Positions 17,650-27,385 are shown, counted from the first letter of the stretch. The stretch: DNA of 64,000 nt from Paenibacillus_F chitinolyticus_A (GCF_045038035.1 NZ_CP173427.1:62001-126000); one strand, 5' to 3'. The notes: generated from the letters alone by a model not told the origin. Numbers and translations: made by a program.

Positions 17650-18957
17650 ATGCGCGCGGCATTAACGCCCAAGATCGGTCTGGCGGGTCTTCAATGGATG
17701 TTTTTCATCCTGACGAACACGATTGTGGTGCCGCTCACACTGGGACACGTCTTCCAGCTGCCGCCAGGTCAGATCACCTTCTCCCTGCAGGTGTCCTTTG
17801 TGCTGACCGGTGCCGCCTGCATGCTCCAGGCATACTGGGGCCACCGGCTCGCCCTGATGGACGGTCCGGCCGGTGTCTGGTGGGGCTTCACGCTCAGCAT
17901 CGCCGCATCGGCCGCCGCAAGCGGCGCGGATATGAAGGCGGTCGGCGGGGGACTTGCCGCCGGGTACCTCCTATCCGGCTTGATGATGGCCGTCCTCGGG
18001 CTGCTCGGTTTCGCGCGTATTCTGCGCAGGCTGTTTAACCCGGTCGTCATCAGCGTCTCTCTGTTCCTTCTGTCCGCCCAGCTTATGGCCAACTTCTTCA
18101 AAGGCATGCTCGGCGTCGGGGAGGACGGGCGGATGAATCCGCCGGTAGCCCTTCTGTCGGTGCTGATCGCGCTATTTGTCGCGGTGGTTTATATGAAGGG
18201 GCACGGATGGGTGAGCAACTTTGCCATGCTCTTCGGCATTCTGCTGGGCTGGGCCGCTTACGGGCTCACCTTCCCGGCTCCCGGCAGTATGCCGGACCGC
18301 GCTGCTGCCGTACAGGGGCTTTTTCCATGGGGAATTCCCCGGGTGGATGCCGGCATCATGGCGGCTTCTTTCATCGTCGGTTTCATCAACATGTCCAACA
18401 CGGTGACGTCTTTAAAAGCCGCCGAAAAGCTGTACGGCGAAGCCGCCACGGAGAGCCAGTACCGCCGCTCGTTCCTGATCACCGGCCTGATGACCCTGCT
18501 GACGCCGGTATTCGGCCTGATCCCGTTCGGCACCTTCACCTCTTCGATAGGGCTGCTGGAGAGCATGAAGATCCTGCACCGCCAGGCTCTCGCAATCGGC
18601 GGAGGGCTTTTTCTCGTGCTGGGGCTTATCCCGCCTCTCGGAGGATGGTTTTCCGGTCTGCCGGTCAGTGTCGGGAGCGCCGTTCTTTTCGTCGCTTATC
18701 TGCAAATGTTCGGTACGGCCGTCCGTTCGGTGGAGGGAACAAGATTCGATTCCAAGACCATTTACCGGCTGGCCTTGCCTATTCTGCTCGGTGTCAGCAT
18801 CATGAACACGCCCTCCGCTGTATTCTCGGCGCTGCCCGTTTATATCTGTCCGCTTGCGGGCAACGGTCTGGTGGTGGGGATCCTGATGTCTCTGATCCTG
18901 GAAACTTGCGTAAACTGGACAAAGCCGGATATCGCGAAGGAAAAGGGCTACGATTGA
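17650..18957 (+). CDS. NCS2-family purine/uracil-xanthine permease
   Basis: 435 residues from the ATG at 17650, just after the guaD stop. Some 12-14 hydrophobic segments. The region around PLTLGHVFQLPPGQITFSLQ and the later FINMSNTVTSLKAAEKLYGE and GLIPFGTFTSSIGLLESM belong to the NCS2 (UraA/xanthine permease) family, which imports nucleobases by proton symport. Pairing with guanine deaminase suggests guanine, xanthine or hypoxanthine. Regulation probably by the divergent LysR. Confidence 0.85.
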   Translation: MRAALTPKIGLAGLQWMFFILTNTIVVPLTLGHVFQLPPGQITFSLQVSFVLTGAACMLQAYWGHRLALMDGPAGVWWGFTLSIAASAAASGADMKAVGGGLAAGYLLSGLMMAVLGLLGFARILRRLFNPVVISVSLFLLSAQLMANFFKGMLGVGEDGRMNPPVALLSVLIALFVAVVYMKGHGWVSNFAMLFGILLGWAAYGLTFPAPGSMPDRAAAVQGLFPWGIPRVDAGIMAASFIVGFINMSNTVTSLKAAEKLYGEAATESQYRRSFLITGLMTLLTPVFGLIPFGTFTSSIGLLESMKILHRQALAIGGGLFLVLGLIPPLGGWFSGLPVSVGSAVLFVAYLQMFGTAVRSVEGTRFDSKTIYRLALPILLGVSIMNTPSAVFSALPVYICPLAGNGLVVGILMSLILETCVNWTKPDIAKEKGYD

Positions 18958-19122
18958 AAAAAGCTGCATAAGCTGGAAATCAGACAGCCAAAACGGGGTA
19001 ATAAACAGGAAACCGCCAGGACGGCGTTATTCTGACGGTTCAGCGGTTTAATCGCTTGATGGCCGATCGGCTTAACGGCTCCGGCCGTCTTATAGTGGAA
19101 AGACGCGGCAGGGAGTGAGAAT

Positions 19123-19791
19123 ATGGTTCAATTCGATTACTTGTTGAGGGTGCTTGTCGCCGGGATATGCGGAGCGCTTATCGGCTACGAGCGGAAAAGC
19201 CGCTCCAAGGAAGCGGGGATCCGGACTCATTTTGTTGTGGCCGTGGGTGCGGCGCTTATGATGACGATATCCAAATACGGCTTCCAGGACCAGCTGGACT
19301 GGCCCAATCTCGGGTTAGACCCTTCCCGTGTGGCTTCGCAGGTGGTCAGCGGAGTCGGCTTCCTGGGCGCCGGCATGATCTTCATGCAGAAGCGGACGGT
19401 GAAGGGGCTTACGACCGCTGCCGGCATCTGGGCTACCGCCGGTGTGGGGATGGCCGTCGGTTCCGGCATGTACGGGCTCGGAATCGGCGTAACGCTGCTG
19501 ATCCTGGCTGCGCAGAAGGTGCTGCACGGCCGGTTCAACTGGCTTGCGTCTCCGAGAAGCGAGCACTTGTTCATGCGTCTGGCCAACGAGCCGGATGCTT
19601 TGGAGAACATGCTGGCGGCCATCCGAGGCAGGGGCATCGAAGTGCTCAGCTTCACGATGGACAATGCAGCCAAGGAAACGGACGAAATAGTTCTGGAGAT
19701 CACCGTAAGGCTGCCCGAAACGTACCGGGTGGAAGAACTGCTGAGCCTGACCCGCGAGGTTCCGGCCCTTCTTACCATCGAGGTTCAGTAA
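19123..19791 (+). CDS. MgtC/SapB-family membrane protein
   Basis: 222 residues with GGGAGTGAG before the ATG. N-terminal half is the MgtC domain: four or so membrane segments with GALIGYERKSRSKEAGIRTHFVVAVGAALMM and GVGFLGAGMIFMQ. The C-terminal part (about 145-222) is a soluble ACT-like domain. Relatives aid growth at low magnesium or modulate membrane ATPases; the biochemical role is unsettled. No magnesium riboswitch was recognised in the 165-base leader, although that leader contains GC-rich hairpins. Confidence 0.88.
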   Translation: MVQFDYLLRVLVAGICGALIGYERKSRSKEAGIRTHFVVAVGAALMMTISKYGFQDQLDWPNLGLDPSRVASQVVSGVGFLGAGMIFMQKRTVKGLTTAAGIWATAGVGMAVGSGMYGLGIGVTLLILAAQKVLHGRFNWLASPRSEHLFMRLANEPDALENMLAAIRGRGIEVLSFTMDNAAKETDEIVLEITVRLPETYRVEELLSLTREVPALLTIEVQ

Positions 19792-19952
19792 GAACGCTGC
19801 AACAAATACCGTCCCCCGTCATGGAGGGCGGTATTTGGTTTGAACGCGGAAAGCCCGCGCTGCATATACTGTACAACCGGAACAGAAGCGCCGGAAAGTT
19901 TTGTAACCGTTCGCAGAGTGGATATCCAAACTTTTTCGCCGAGGTGAGGCTG

Positions 19953-20453
19953 GTGGGAACCCGATTATTAGCCGAGCAGTTGATACAGCAGCGCTATCCT
20001 CATTTGAGATATGTCCGTGTTCATACAGACGGTAAAAATACGGCGGTCATTTACGCGTGGAACGAAGAACTGCTTCTTACCGCCGAAGATATGGCCAAAT
20101 TGAAAGAATTCGCTTCGAGTTATTTGCTTCCTCATGTTTGTTTTAAAGTAAAACCTTACGACCAGCTCAAGACGGACAGTATTCCCCAGGCCCGCATCCA
20201 GGAGCTGCCGGAGACGATCTGGAAAGCGGCGGTGGCCCGGGAATCCAACCAGTACCGCATTGCGGCGGCGCTGAACGATTTGTTCACGATGAGTATCCGC
20301 TTTACGTTCAGCCGGTACGACTCCGTCACGGGCACCGTCCATTTCGTGGCCCGGGCTTCGATTCCCGTTACCGATGCGGTCAAAGAGAGGGTTCAGCGTT
20401 ACCTCTATGAAATGATTCCGCTCGGGACCCGGAGCGAGGTTACTTACTATTGA
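19953..20453 (+). CDS. uncharacterised conserved-looking protein
   Basis: 166 residues from a GTG at 19953 with GAGGTG six bases before it. The frame is open further upstream, but that part overlaps mgtC in another frame and is not used. The protein is soluble, with a basic middle (HVCFKVKPYDQLKTDSIPQ) and an end with beta-rich character (VTGTVHFVARASIPVTDAVKERVQRYLYEMIPLG). No family recognised. Convergent with the second chemoreceptor gene. Confidence 0.6.
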   Translation: MGTRLLAEQLIQQRYPHLRYVRVHTDGKNTAVIYAWNEELLLTAEDMAKLKEFASSYLLPHVCFKVKPYDQLKTDSIPQARIQELPETIWKAAVARESNQYRIAAALNDLFTMSIRFTFSRYDSVTGTVHFVARASIPVTDAVKERVQRYLYEMIPLGTRSEVTYY

Positions 20454-20466
20454 ATGGTCTTCGGTA

Positions 20467-20517
20467 AAAAAACAAATCACCCCTGTACGGAGCGGTTGCG
20501 CTTCGGCACAGGGGTGA
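20467..20517 (-). terminator. intrinsic terminator of the second chemoreceptor
   Basis: TCACCCCTGT and ACAGGGGTGA form a 10-base stem. Read on the minus strand it is followed by a T-rich run (TTTGTTTTTTT). It ends the gene at 20611 and may stop the forward gene too. Confidence 0.75.
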
Positions 20518-20610
20518 CCTATTTCCGGCTCGGCCGCCCTATTCCGGGCGCAAACGGGCTTGCTGGCCGGATAAACGGGCTTTATCCGGCCGCGTAAAGC
20601 GGGGTTCCGG

Positions 20611-22422
20611 TCAGTTGTCCGGCTCCAGCTTGAATCTTTGGGTCTCGCCGATCAGATGCTGTGCCGTCGCTTTAAGCTGGTCGGACATGTCGGTCAGGGC
20701 GACGACGGCCGTCCGCTGCTCTTCCATCGTTGCGGCGACTTCCTCGGTTCCGGCCGCCGTCTGCTGGCTGATTGCGGACAAGTTCGAGATGGAATTCAGC
20801 ATGCCGTCTTTTATCGCGGTAATTTTCTCGATGCTCTCGGACATCACTTGAATGCGGGAAGTGGTTCTTTCGACCGCGTCGGAGATGCCGGCAAAAGCGA
20901 CCTTTGTATTTTCCAGGGACTGATTCTGCTGGCTCATCAGCTCGTTATACTCGGAGAAAGACGACAGCGTACTGCCGATTTCCTGCTGAATGTCCATGAC
21001 GATGGAGTTGATAATGTCGGCGGACTGCTCCGACTGTTGGGCCAGCTTCTTCACCTCATGAGCGACGACGGCAAAGCCCGATCCGTGTTCACCGGCTCTG
21101 GCGGCCTCGATGGAGGCATTCAGCGCAAGCAGGTTGGTTTGCGAAGCGATCTCCCGGATAATCCGGATGATATGGCTGATTTCCTCGGACTTCGTTTTAA
21201 GCGCGTGAACGATGGCATGGGTATGCTCGTTCTTCCGGGTTCCTTCCGCCGCAAGATCCTGCAGGGAATTCAGCTGCCGGAGTCCGGCCGCGCTCAGTTC
21301 TTCCGTATCCTGCGCGATGGCTACCGTCTCTCCGGTATCTTCCCGGAGCCGGAGCATCAGCGAGTCGATGTCGTTCACCATCTGGCTGTTCTGCTCGGCT
21401 ACGGCCGCCTGCTCGCCCGCCCCGGTGGCGATTTCCTCGACGGACCGGGTGACCTCCAGCGAAGAGCCGGAGAACGACTTCGTCTGCTGAAACACTTCGC
21501 CGGCTACCTCTGTCACGGTATGCGCCGAAACCGATACCTGGCGGATCAGCCCGGCCAGGGAGAGGGCCATGTCGTTAAAGCTTCTGGCGAGATCGGCGAT
21601 CTCGTCTTGTCCCTTCAGCTTCACCTTATGTGTGAAATCGCCCGCCTCCAGTTTGTGCATCCCGCTGCGCAGCGCCTTAATCCGGGCGGCAAACTGGCGC
21701 ACAAACAGGTAAAGACCGGTCATGCCGATGACAAAGGTAATCCCGAGAATCCAGATGGTCTGGATCTTGATATTGTCGCGCATCACACCGGACATGGCGT
21801 TCAAGCCGAAATCAAGCCCGATGACGCCGATAATAGTTCCGCTGGCGTCCTTGACGGCTTTGGACAGCGTCATGGTCGAGATGCTGGTGTTCACGGCGTC
21901 CATGTACGGATCGGTCCAATTTACCTGATCCGGGTTGGCGATGGCCGCTTTGTACCAGCCGCGTTCCCGCGAATCGAAATTCGTGAGATCGACTTCAAGG
22001 GGAACCTTGGGGTAAATATAGGACTGGCCTTTGACCGTCGTATAGAACATGCTCAAATAATAACTCTTATCGAGCAGGGTAGGGAAAAAATTCACGTAAA
22101 AATCGTTTTGCCGGACATCGTTTACTTTTTGCATATTCTGATAATCGGTCCGCTTGGGTTCAGGGAAGGCATATTTATCGAGCTGCATTTCGGGTTTGGC
22201 GGCTGCTTCCAGAACAAGCTTCTCCGCTTCGGAGAACATTTTGGCGAAGCGGGGAGACAGTTTTTCCAACTCTTCTTTTTTACCGGTTACTGCCGTGTAA
22301 TTGACGAATTCGGTCTGCTTGTAGGTGAGATAACCGAGCAGAGATGCGGGCAGCAGCAGTGCTGCGGCTATAATCATAAACAATTTTCCCTGCACGCTGC
22401 GCAGCCGGTTTAAACGCTTCAT
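20611..22422 (-). CDS. methyl-accepting chemotaxis protein with dCache-type sensor
   Basis: 603 residues from the ATG at 22422, chosen because AAGGGAGGG lies just upstream of it. Membrane segment (about 12-34), large extracellular domain (35-230) with the dCache segment SRERGWYKAAIANPDQVNW, DPYMDAV and GVIGLDF, second membrane segment (about 233-253), HAMP, then the MCP coiled coil with the tip IASQTNLLALNASIEAARAGE. The RxxWY...Y...D arrangement is compatible with an amino-acid-binding dCache_1, but I cannot align it to prove this. Single gene with terminator. Confidence 0.92.
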   Translation of the reverse strand: MKRLNRLRSVQGKLFMIIAAALLLPASLLGYLTYKQTEFVNYTAVTGKKEELEKLSPRFAKMFSEAEKLVLEAAAKPEMQLDKYAFPEPKRTDYQNMQKVNDVRQNDFYVNFFPTLLDKSYYLSMFYTTVKGQSYIYPKVPLEVDLTNFDSRERGWYKAAIANPDQVNWTDPYMDAVNTSISTMTLSKAVKDASGTIIGVIGLDFGLNAMSGVMRDNIKIQTIWILGITFVIGMTGLYLFVRQFAARIKALRSGMHKLEAGDFTHKVKLKGQDEIADLARSFNDMALSLAGLIRQVSVSAHTVTEVAGEVFQQTKSFSGSSLEVTRSVEEIATGAGEQAAVAEQNSQMVNDIDSLMLRLREDTGETVAIAQDTEELSAAGLRQLNSLQDLAAEGTRKNEHTHAIVHALKTKSEEISHIIRIIREIASQTNLLALNASIEAARAGEHGSGFAVVAHEVKKLAQQSEQSADIINSIVMDIQQEIGSTLSSFSEYNELMSQQNQSLENTKVAFAGISDAVERTTSRIQVMSESIEKITAIKDGMLNSISNLSAISQQTAAGTEEVAATMEEQRTAVVALTDMSDQLKATAQHLIGETQRFKLEPDN

Positions 22423-22449
22423 AGATAACCCTCCCTTAACGATATCCAT

Positions 22450-23398
22450 TTAAATTTCCCTGTATAGTGTGAAATAGAGTTGCACGCAGGCGCTGCCTGA
22501 AGAGAAAGCGGAACTTTCAGCATTCCGTTGCTGCTCATAACTTGAATTTCAGCTGGATTTCCTGGAAATTAATGCGGCAAAACTGTAAGTGCATACGCTA
22601 TCGCTTCGACTTTTTTCATCGCGGCCAGTTGTTCCTCGGCTTCGGCCTCATTCTGTGTCTTGGAGAAGGCGCCGATCTCCTTCGAACGTTCGGCAAGCTG
22701 GCGGCTGATTCCGGCCGACGCCTTTGCGGGTTAATGGCTGGTCCGGCGGTAATAGGTCAGGTCTTTTTTTGCATCGCTCCTTTGTACAGACTCATGTATG
22801 GCCATTACATGAAATGTAATCTTTTAAAATGCAGTTTACATTTTGTTTTCGTATTTCGACAAAAAATTACACCATCCTCTCAATTTCGATATGAACAGAA
22901 GGATTTGAAAAAAATTTCCGACGTTCGGCGGCTATGAAGAGCTGGACACCACGATTGAAGAGCTGGACAGAATGCGCAGCGAATTAAAGCTGTGCCGGTC
23001 CACTCTGGAGCAGACCGAGTAGGTATGTCGTACCCGCAAGTCCTTTAAGTTGTAGGGTGAAGTTGTAGTGGGATGAGATTTCCTCTGGAACGCGGGATTT
23101 CTCGGGGCAACAGCCTCAACCGGATTCCGGAATTAGGGGTGAAAAGGTAGAGAGCGAACCGGAATAAAGCGGAGCGCTCTCCCGGAGGCCGCAGGAACCC
23201 GTCAATGCCGCCGAAATGGGCGAAACGTCCGGGAAGATGCAACAGCGGAGTGCCGGGCCGTCAAAGGCCCTTGCAGCCCGTCTGACGGCCGATTCCGGCG
23301 CGCTTGTCGCCGGCAGCAGTGAAGCGCTGCCGGACGGCGGTGGCGCTGTGCCGCCGGGGCGTTGATACGATGGGCGGCCAGATTGTTTTGTTATGAAA
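22450..23398. other. about 950 bases of gene debris, no intact gene
   Basis: Several frames look formerly coding but lack starts. Minus strand about 22588-22735 reads PAKASAGISRQLAERSKEIG and continues Lys/Glu-rich to a TAA. Plus strand 22910-23022 reads FGGYEELDTTIEELDRMRSE and on to a TAG. Plus strand about 23200-23364 reads VNAAEMGETSGKMQQRSAG onward to a TGA. None matches a family I can name. An AT-rich patch (22790-22920) separates the first two. This looks like decayed genes, not a regulatory region. Confidence 0.4.
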
Positions 23399-23437
23399 AA
23401 AAAGCCCCACCGGCCTTAAAGGCGGTGAGGCTTTTCG
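23399..23437 (-). terminator. intrinsic terminator of gdhA
   Basis: On the minus strand AAAAGCCTCACCGCC pairs with GGCCGGTGGGGCTTTT, followed by a run of T. It sits 25 bases beyond the gdhA stop. Confidence 0.8.
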
Positions 23438-23462
23438 TGTATATGTCCGGGCGTATGGAAGA

Positions 23463-24845
23463 TTAAATGACGCCTTGGGCGATCATGGCGTCGGCCACTT
23501 TCTTGAAGCCCGCGATATTCGCGCCCACGACAAGGTTGTCCGCGTGGTCGTACTCGGCGGCCGCCTGAATCGAAGCCTGGTAAATGTTCTTCATAATCTG
23601 GTGGAGCTTCGCATCCACCTCTTCGAACGTCCAGGATTGGCGCATGCTGTTCTGCGACATTTCCAGCGCGGAAACCGCCACGCCTCCGGCGTTGGCCGCT
23701 TTAGCCGGGCCGAAGAGAACGCCTGCCTGCAGGAAGGCGTCGATTGCGTCAAGCGTCGTCGGCATATTCGCGCCTTCACCGACAGCTTTTACCCCGTTGC
23801 CGATAAGAGTCTTGGCGGACGTGATGTCGATTTCGTTCTGCGTCGCGCACGGGAGGGCGATATCGCAGGGAATCGTCCAGATCTTGTCGCAGCCTTCATG
23901 ATAGAAGGAGCCGGGATGGAGAAGGGTATACTCGCTGATCCGTTTTCTCTCGACTTCCTTCAACTGGCGGACCGTCTCCACATTGATTCCGTTCGGATCA
24001 TAGATATAGCCGCCGGAATCGCTGCAGGCCACCACTTTCGCGCCGAACTGCTGGGCTTTCTGCATGGCGTAGATCGCCACGTTGCCGGAGCCGGATACGA
24101 CGACGGTGCTTCCCTCAAAGCTCAGGCCCTTGGCCTGGAGCATCTCGTGCACGAAGTAAACGGTGCCGTAGCCGGTCGCCTCCGGGCGGGCCAGGCTGCC
24201 GCCGTAACCGACGCCTTTGCCGGTCAGGACGCCCGCTTCGAAGCCGCCGCGGATCCGTTTGTACTGTCCGAACATAAATCCGATTTCGCGGGCTCCGACG
24301 CCGATATCTCCGGCAGGAACGTCCGTATCCTGGCCGATATATTTACAAAGCTCCGTCATGAAGCTTTGGGTGAAGCGCATGACTTCCCCGTCGGATTTGC
24401 CCTTGGGATCGAAATCCGAGCCGCCTTTACCGCCGCCGATCGGCAGACCGGTCAGGGAATTTTTGAAAATTTGCTCGAAGCCGAGAAATTTGATGATGCT
24501 CTCGTTTACGGAAGGATGGAAACGGAGTCCGCCTTTGTAAGGTCCGATGGCACTGTTAAACTGTACGCGGAATCCGCGGTTTACCCGAACATTGCCCTGA
24601 TCGTCCACCCAGGGAACGCGGAACGAAATGAGTCTCTCCGGCTCGACCAGTCTTTCGAGAATGCCGGCTTTCATATAATGCGGGTTTTTGGCGAAAACGG
24701 GAACAAGCGATTCCACGATTTCCTTAACGGCTTGCTGGAATTCATATTGATTCGCATTACGCTGTAAAACAGTCTGATAAACTTCTTCAATATACGTTCT
24801 TGCCGCCACTTCGTTTACGGCCTTGCCTCCAAGAGAAACTCCCAT
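23463..24845 (-). CDS. gdhA: NADP-type glutamate dehydrogenase
   Basis: 460 residues, the usual length of hexameric GDH. N-terminal substrate domain with GLRFHPSVNESIIKFLGFEQ, the catalytic-lysine segment GLPIGGGKGGSDFDPKGKSD and PAGDIGVGAREIGFMFGQYK; then a Rossmann domain (about 215-400) beginning VVVSGSGNVAIYAM. It makes glutamate from 2-oxoglutarate, ammonia and NADPH, linking carbon and nitrogen metabolism. NADP preference is inferred from similarity to E. coli GdhA-type sequences. Single gene; the RBS before the ATG is weak (GGTGAAGTGA). Confidence 0.95.
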   Translation of the reverse strand: MGVSLGGKAVNEVAARTYIEEVYQTVLQRNANQYEFQQAVKEIVESLVPVFAKNPHYMKAGILERLVEPERLISFRVPWVDDQGNVRVNRGFRVQFNSAIGPYKGGLRFHPSVNESIIKFLGFEQIFKNSLTGLPIGGGKGGSDFDPKGKSDGEVMRFTQSFMTELCKYIGQDTDVPAGDIGVGAREIGFMFGQYKRIRGGFEAGVLTGKGVGYGGSLARPEATGYGTVYFVHEMLQAKGLSFEGSTVVVSGSGNVAIYAMQKAQQFGAKVVACSDSGGYIYDPNGINVETVRQLKEVERKRISEYTLLHPGSFYHEGCDKIWTIPCDIALPCATQNEIDITSAKTLIGNGVKAVGEGANMPTTLDAIDAFLQAGVLFGPAKAANAGGVAVSALEMSQNSMRQSWTFEEVDAKLHQIMKNIYQASIQAAAEYDHADNLVVGANIAGFKKVADAMIAQGVI

Positions 24846-25004
24846 TCACTTCACCAGCCCTGTAAGGTTTAATTTTCTAATACTATTACATGTTTTTAAT
24901 GGGAGAGCAACCATATTTCCATAAAAAATGCTTTATAGGGCGATAAAAAAGGTCGATAGCAAAATCCGAATTTTAATTGACCGCCGGATGGTTAATGTAC
25001 GATT

Positions 25005-26684
25005 TTAGCGTCCGATAGGCTCCGCGGAGGGCTGCAGAAGGGCCAGAACAGGGACCGAATCCTGTGCGGGCGGAGCTTTCGGGGCTTGTTCTTTTTGGAC
25101 TAGCGAGCGTCCTTTTCCGGTCAGGGCCTTGCCGAAGGAGGCCAGCAGCATAATGATGCCGAGCACGAGTAAAATTGTGAACAAATTTTGATAAGCTCCG
25201 AGGAGCGCCGATTTTTTCACCTCTGCGAGAAGAGTGGAGGCGGCGGCTTTTTTCGCTTCCGCGGCGGAGAGCCCGCCGGCCATGAGACGGTCTGCCAGCT
25301 CCGTCATTTTGGCGTTCAGGGCCGGATTCGTCACGCTCATTTGGCTGCGGAGCATTTCGTAGCGGATGGCGCTGTGACGGTACAGGAACCAGCCCACGAA
25401 CGGAGCGGCTGCGGCCCCCGCCAGATTGCGCATAAAGTGCAGGGATACCGAGCGCAGAGCCGCGTGGTGAAGGTTGCCCGCCATGGCCGTACCGAGCGCG
25501 CCCGAAATCAGCGTCATGGAAATGCCGCCGCCCAGAAAGGCGATCTGCCCGTACATCGTGGACAAGGGAGCTTCCATATCTAAATGCAGCCACTGAAGGC
25601 TGACCGCAATGACCGCGAGCGAGCCGATGAATCCGAGAATTCCCGGACCCAGGAGGTCGTACAATACCGTGCAGAGCAGAGCGGACGCCATGATGCCCAT
25701 GAAAAACCAGAGATAGAAGTACGTGAGGTTCATAAAAGGAATTTCCCGCACGCTTCGCAGTACTCCGTTGGTGCCGGCCAGGGCGATAATCAAAGAGATT
25801 TGGCTGGCTATGCTCATCAGAGTGCCGAATACGGGCTTCGAGAACAGGAGCGCTTTCCACGGGAGCAGCGGGTTTTCCTTCCCGTAATCAAGCGTCAGGA
25901 ACAGGATGAGCAGCAGCAGGCAGATGAGGAAGAACGGCCAGACATAGAGCGAGCCCGGCCCTTTTTCCTGCAAATAATAGAGCGGAACCGCCAGCACCGA
26001 CATGAAGAGCGCCAGGGACACGATGCCGCTCTTGTCCAGCGCCGGTCTTGGGGTCTGCGGTGACGGTTCGGCCGGAAGCGCGGAAGGACCGATGAGCAGG
26101 CACAGCGCGGACGTTACGGCGCTTACGGCAAACAGCCAGCGCCATGTATCCGACGTAAGGGACAGGGAGCCGAGCAGGGCCCCGATGGCGGATGAACCGA
26201 ACAAGCCTCCGACGGCGAGCAGCAGGAACCGGTTGCGTACCCGGTTAGGGAACGACCGGAGGCTCACGGGCAGAATCGTAAGGAACAGCGCGCCCGAAGC
26301 GAAGCCCTGCAAAACTCTTCCCAGCAGAAGGAGTTCCATACCGGGAGCAAACATATTAAGCAGGGAGCCCAGCAGAAATACGAGCATAAATGCGGGATAG
26401 CTCCTGCGGATGCCGTAGCGCCGGGTAACGGCCGGTCCGATAGGAACGCATAGGGCGAAAGCCAGATTGGACACGATGGACAGCAGCAGCAGGCCCTTGG
26501 AGCTTGCGGTCAGCGTGTTCTGGATCAAAGTCTGATTGAGAATGAACGAAACGTTCAGAAAATACTGGGGACCGATCGTCAAAATCGTCAGGACGGAAAT
26601 AATCAGATAGGACGGAATTTTTCCGATTCCCGTTCCTGCAGCGGAGCCGGTCCCGGGTGCAGACGTAGTTTGGAGTTGAGTCAT
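25005..26684 (-). CDS. MFS drug-efflux transporter (14-TM, EmrB/QacA type)
   Basis: 559 residues from the ATG at 26684, which has GGGAGG at the right distance; the frame extends upstream to 26777 but that crosses the promoter. Fourteen or so hydrophobic segments. Features: PIGPAVTRRYGIRRSYPAFM between early helices (motif A region), LLLGRVLQGFASGALFLTILP (motif B) and LFGSSAIGALLGSLSLTSDTWRWLF (motif C). A proton-driven exporter of unknown drug. It is divergent from a MarR gene and a matching palindrome covers its promoter, so it is probably repressed by that protein. Confidence 0.88.
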   Translation of the reverse strand: MTQLQTTSAPGTGSAAGTGIGKIPSYLIISVLTILTIGPQYFLNVSFILNQTLIQNTLTASSKGLLLLSIVSNLAFALCVPIGPAVTRRYGIRRSYPAFMLVFLLGSLLNMFAPGMELLLLGRVLQGFASGALFLTILPVSLRSFPNRVRNRFLLLAVGGLFGSSAIGALLGSLSLTSDTWRWLFAVSAVTSALCLLIGPSALPAEPSPQTPRPALDKSGIVSLALFMSVLAVPLYYLQEKGPGSLYVWPFFLICLLLLILFLTLDYGKENPLLPWKALLFSKPVFGTLMSIASQISLIIALAGTNGVLRSVREIPFMNLTYFYLWFFMGIMASALLCTVLYDLLGPGILGFIGSLAVIAVSLQWLHLDMEAPLSTMYGQIAFLGGGISMTLISGALGTAMAGNLHHAALRSVSLHFMRNLAGAAAAPFVGWFLYRHSAIRYEMLRSQMSVTNPALNAKMTELADRLMAGGLSAAEAKKAAASTLLAEVKKSALLGAYQNLFTILLVLGIIMLLASFGKALTGKGRSLVQKEQAPKAPPAQDSVPVLALLQPSAEPIGR

Positions 26685-26731
26685 TAAGAAAGCCTCCCGA
26701 AGCATGATTCTTATATATTTCATCATACAAG

Positions 26732-26744
26732 TTGTATAATACAA
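26732..26744. promoter_or_regulatory. MarR operator 1 (exporter side)
   Basis: TTGTATAATACAA is a perfect 6-1-6 palindrome, overlapped by TACAAGTTGTA (26726-26736). It lies 48 bases upstream of the exporter start. A near-identical site is at 26851. Confidence 0.6.
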
Positions 26745-26850
26745 ATTGCAGTATACACCAAAATGCGGATAAATCAACCGGGAATAACCGGTCTTCCTCC
26801 TTCAAATGGTCTATGAGGAGTCTCCCGACTGATGTATACTCAACCCGAGA

Positions 26851-26863
26851 TTGCATAATACAA
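26851..26863. promoter_or_regulatory. MarR operator 2 (marR side)
   Basis: TTGCATAATACAA matches operator 1 at 12 of 13 bases and includes a TGCATAAT that could be the -10 of the marR promoter. Two copies of one palindrome, one per divergent gene, point to joint control by the MarR protein. Confidence 0.6.
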
Positions 26864-26926
26864 GCGGCCGAATGTATCCTAAAAGTAATCAATTCAGAGC
26901 CTGCGGAAGCGCAGGGAGGAGCCGAT

Positions 26927-27355
26927 ATGAAAGATATTTTGGAGAAGATCGAATACGAAATCGCCCTGCTCGTGCGTCTGACGACGGCCATAAGCCCCAA
27001 GCTCGGCGAACTGGACCGTTCCGGCTATATCCTGCTGAGCAAGCTCGAGGAGAGCGAGCCCGTGGCCATCAACGCCATTGCCGACGAACTCCGGCTCAAC
27101 GTATCGACGGCGAGCAGACAGATCGCGGCGCTCGAAGCGAAGCAGTTTATCAGACGGTCTCCCGACCAGAGAAACGGCCGGACAAGCCTGATTGAAATTA
27201 CTCCCCGCGGCAGGGAGGTTTTCAGAAATGTCCGTAAAGCGCGTATCGGGGCGTATTCGGAAATTTTGGGAAGCTGGCCCGAAGCGGAGCTTTCCCGGCT
27301 GGAAGAAACATTGGAGAAACTGAATCATTCTCTCGCGGACTGGGAAAAGAAGTGA
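26927..27355 (+). CDS. MarR-family transcriptional regulator of the divergent exporter
   Basis: 142 residues from the ATG at 26927 with GGGAGGA seven bases upstream. Winged helix at about residues 30-95: GYILLSKLEESEPVAINAIADELRLNVSTASRQIAALEAKQFIRR, wing SPDQRNGRTSLIEITPRG. Divergent from the MFS exporter, with a shared palindrome at both promoters. Typical logic: drug binding releases the repressor and turns on the exporter. Ligand unknown. Confidence 0.9.
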   Translation: MKDILEKIEYEIALLVRLTTAISPKLGELDRSGYILLSKLEESEPVAINAIADELRLNVSTASRQIAALEAKQFIRRSPDQRNGRTSLIEITPRGREVFRNVRKARIGAYSEILGSWPEAELSRLEETLEKLNHSLADWEKK

Positions 27356-27385
27356 TTCAATAGGCTTCCTATCCGCTAAACCTGC

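Noticed and set aside
18958..19122. Magnesium (M-box) riboswitch before the mgtC-family gene
   Set aside because: GC hairpins are present but none of the conserved M-box blocks could be found.
19167..19952. Upstream extension of the unknown 19953 gene across mgtC
   Set aside because: It overlaps mgtC out of frame, and a good RBS with GTG exists at 19941-19955.
20638..22413. 591-codon plus-strand ORF opposite the second chemoreceptor
   Set aside because: Shadow frame; the opposite strand encodes an unmistakable MCP.
22542..22937. 131-codon plus-strand ORF as a gene
   Set aside because: No RBS, composition not coding-like, and it overlaps better-looking debris on the other strand.
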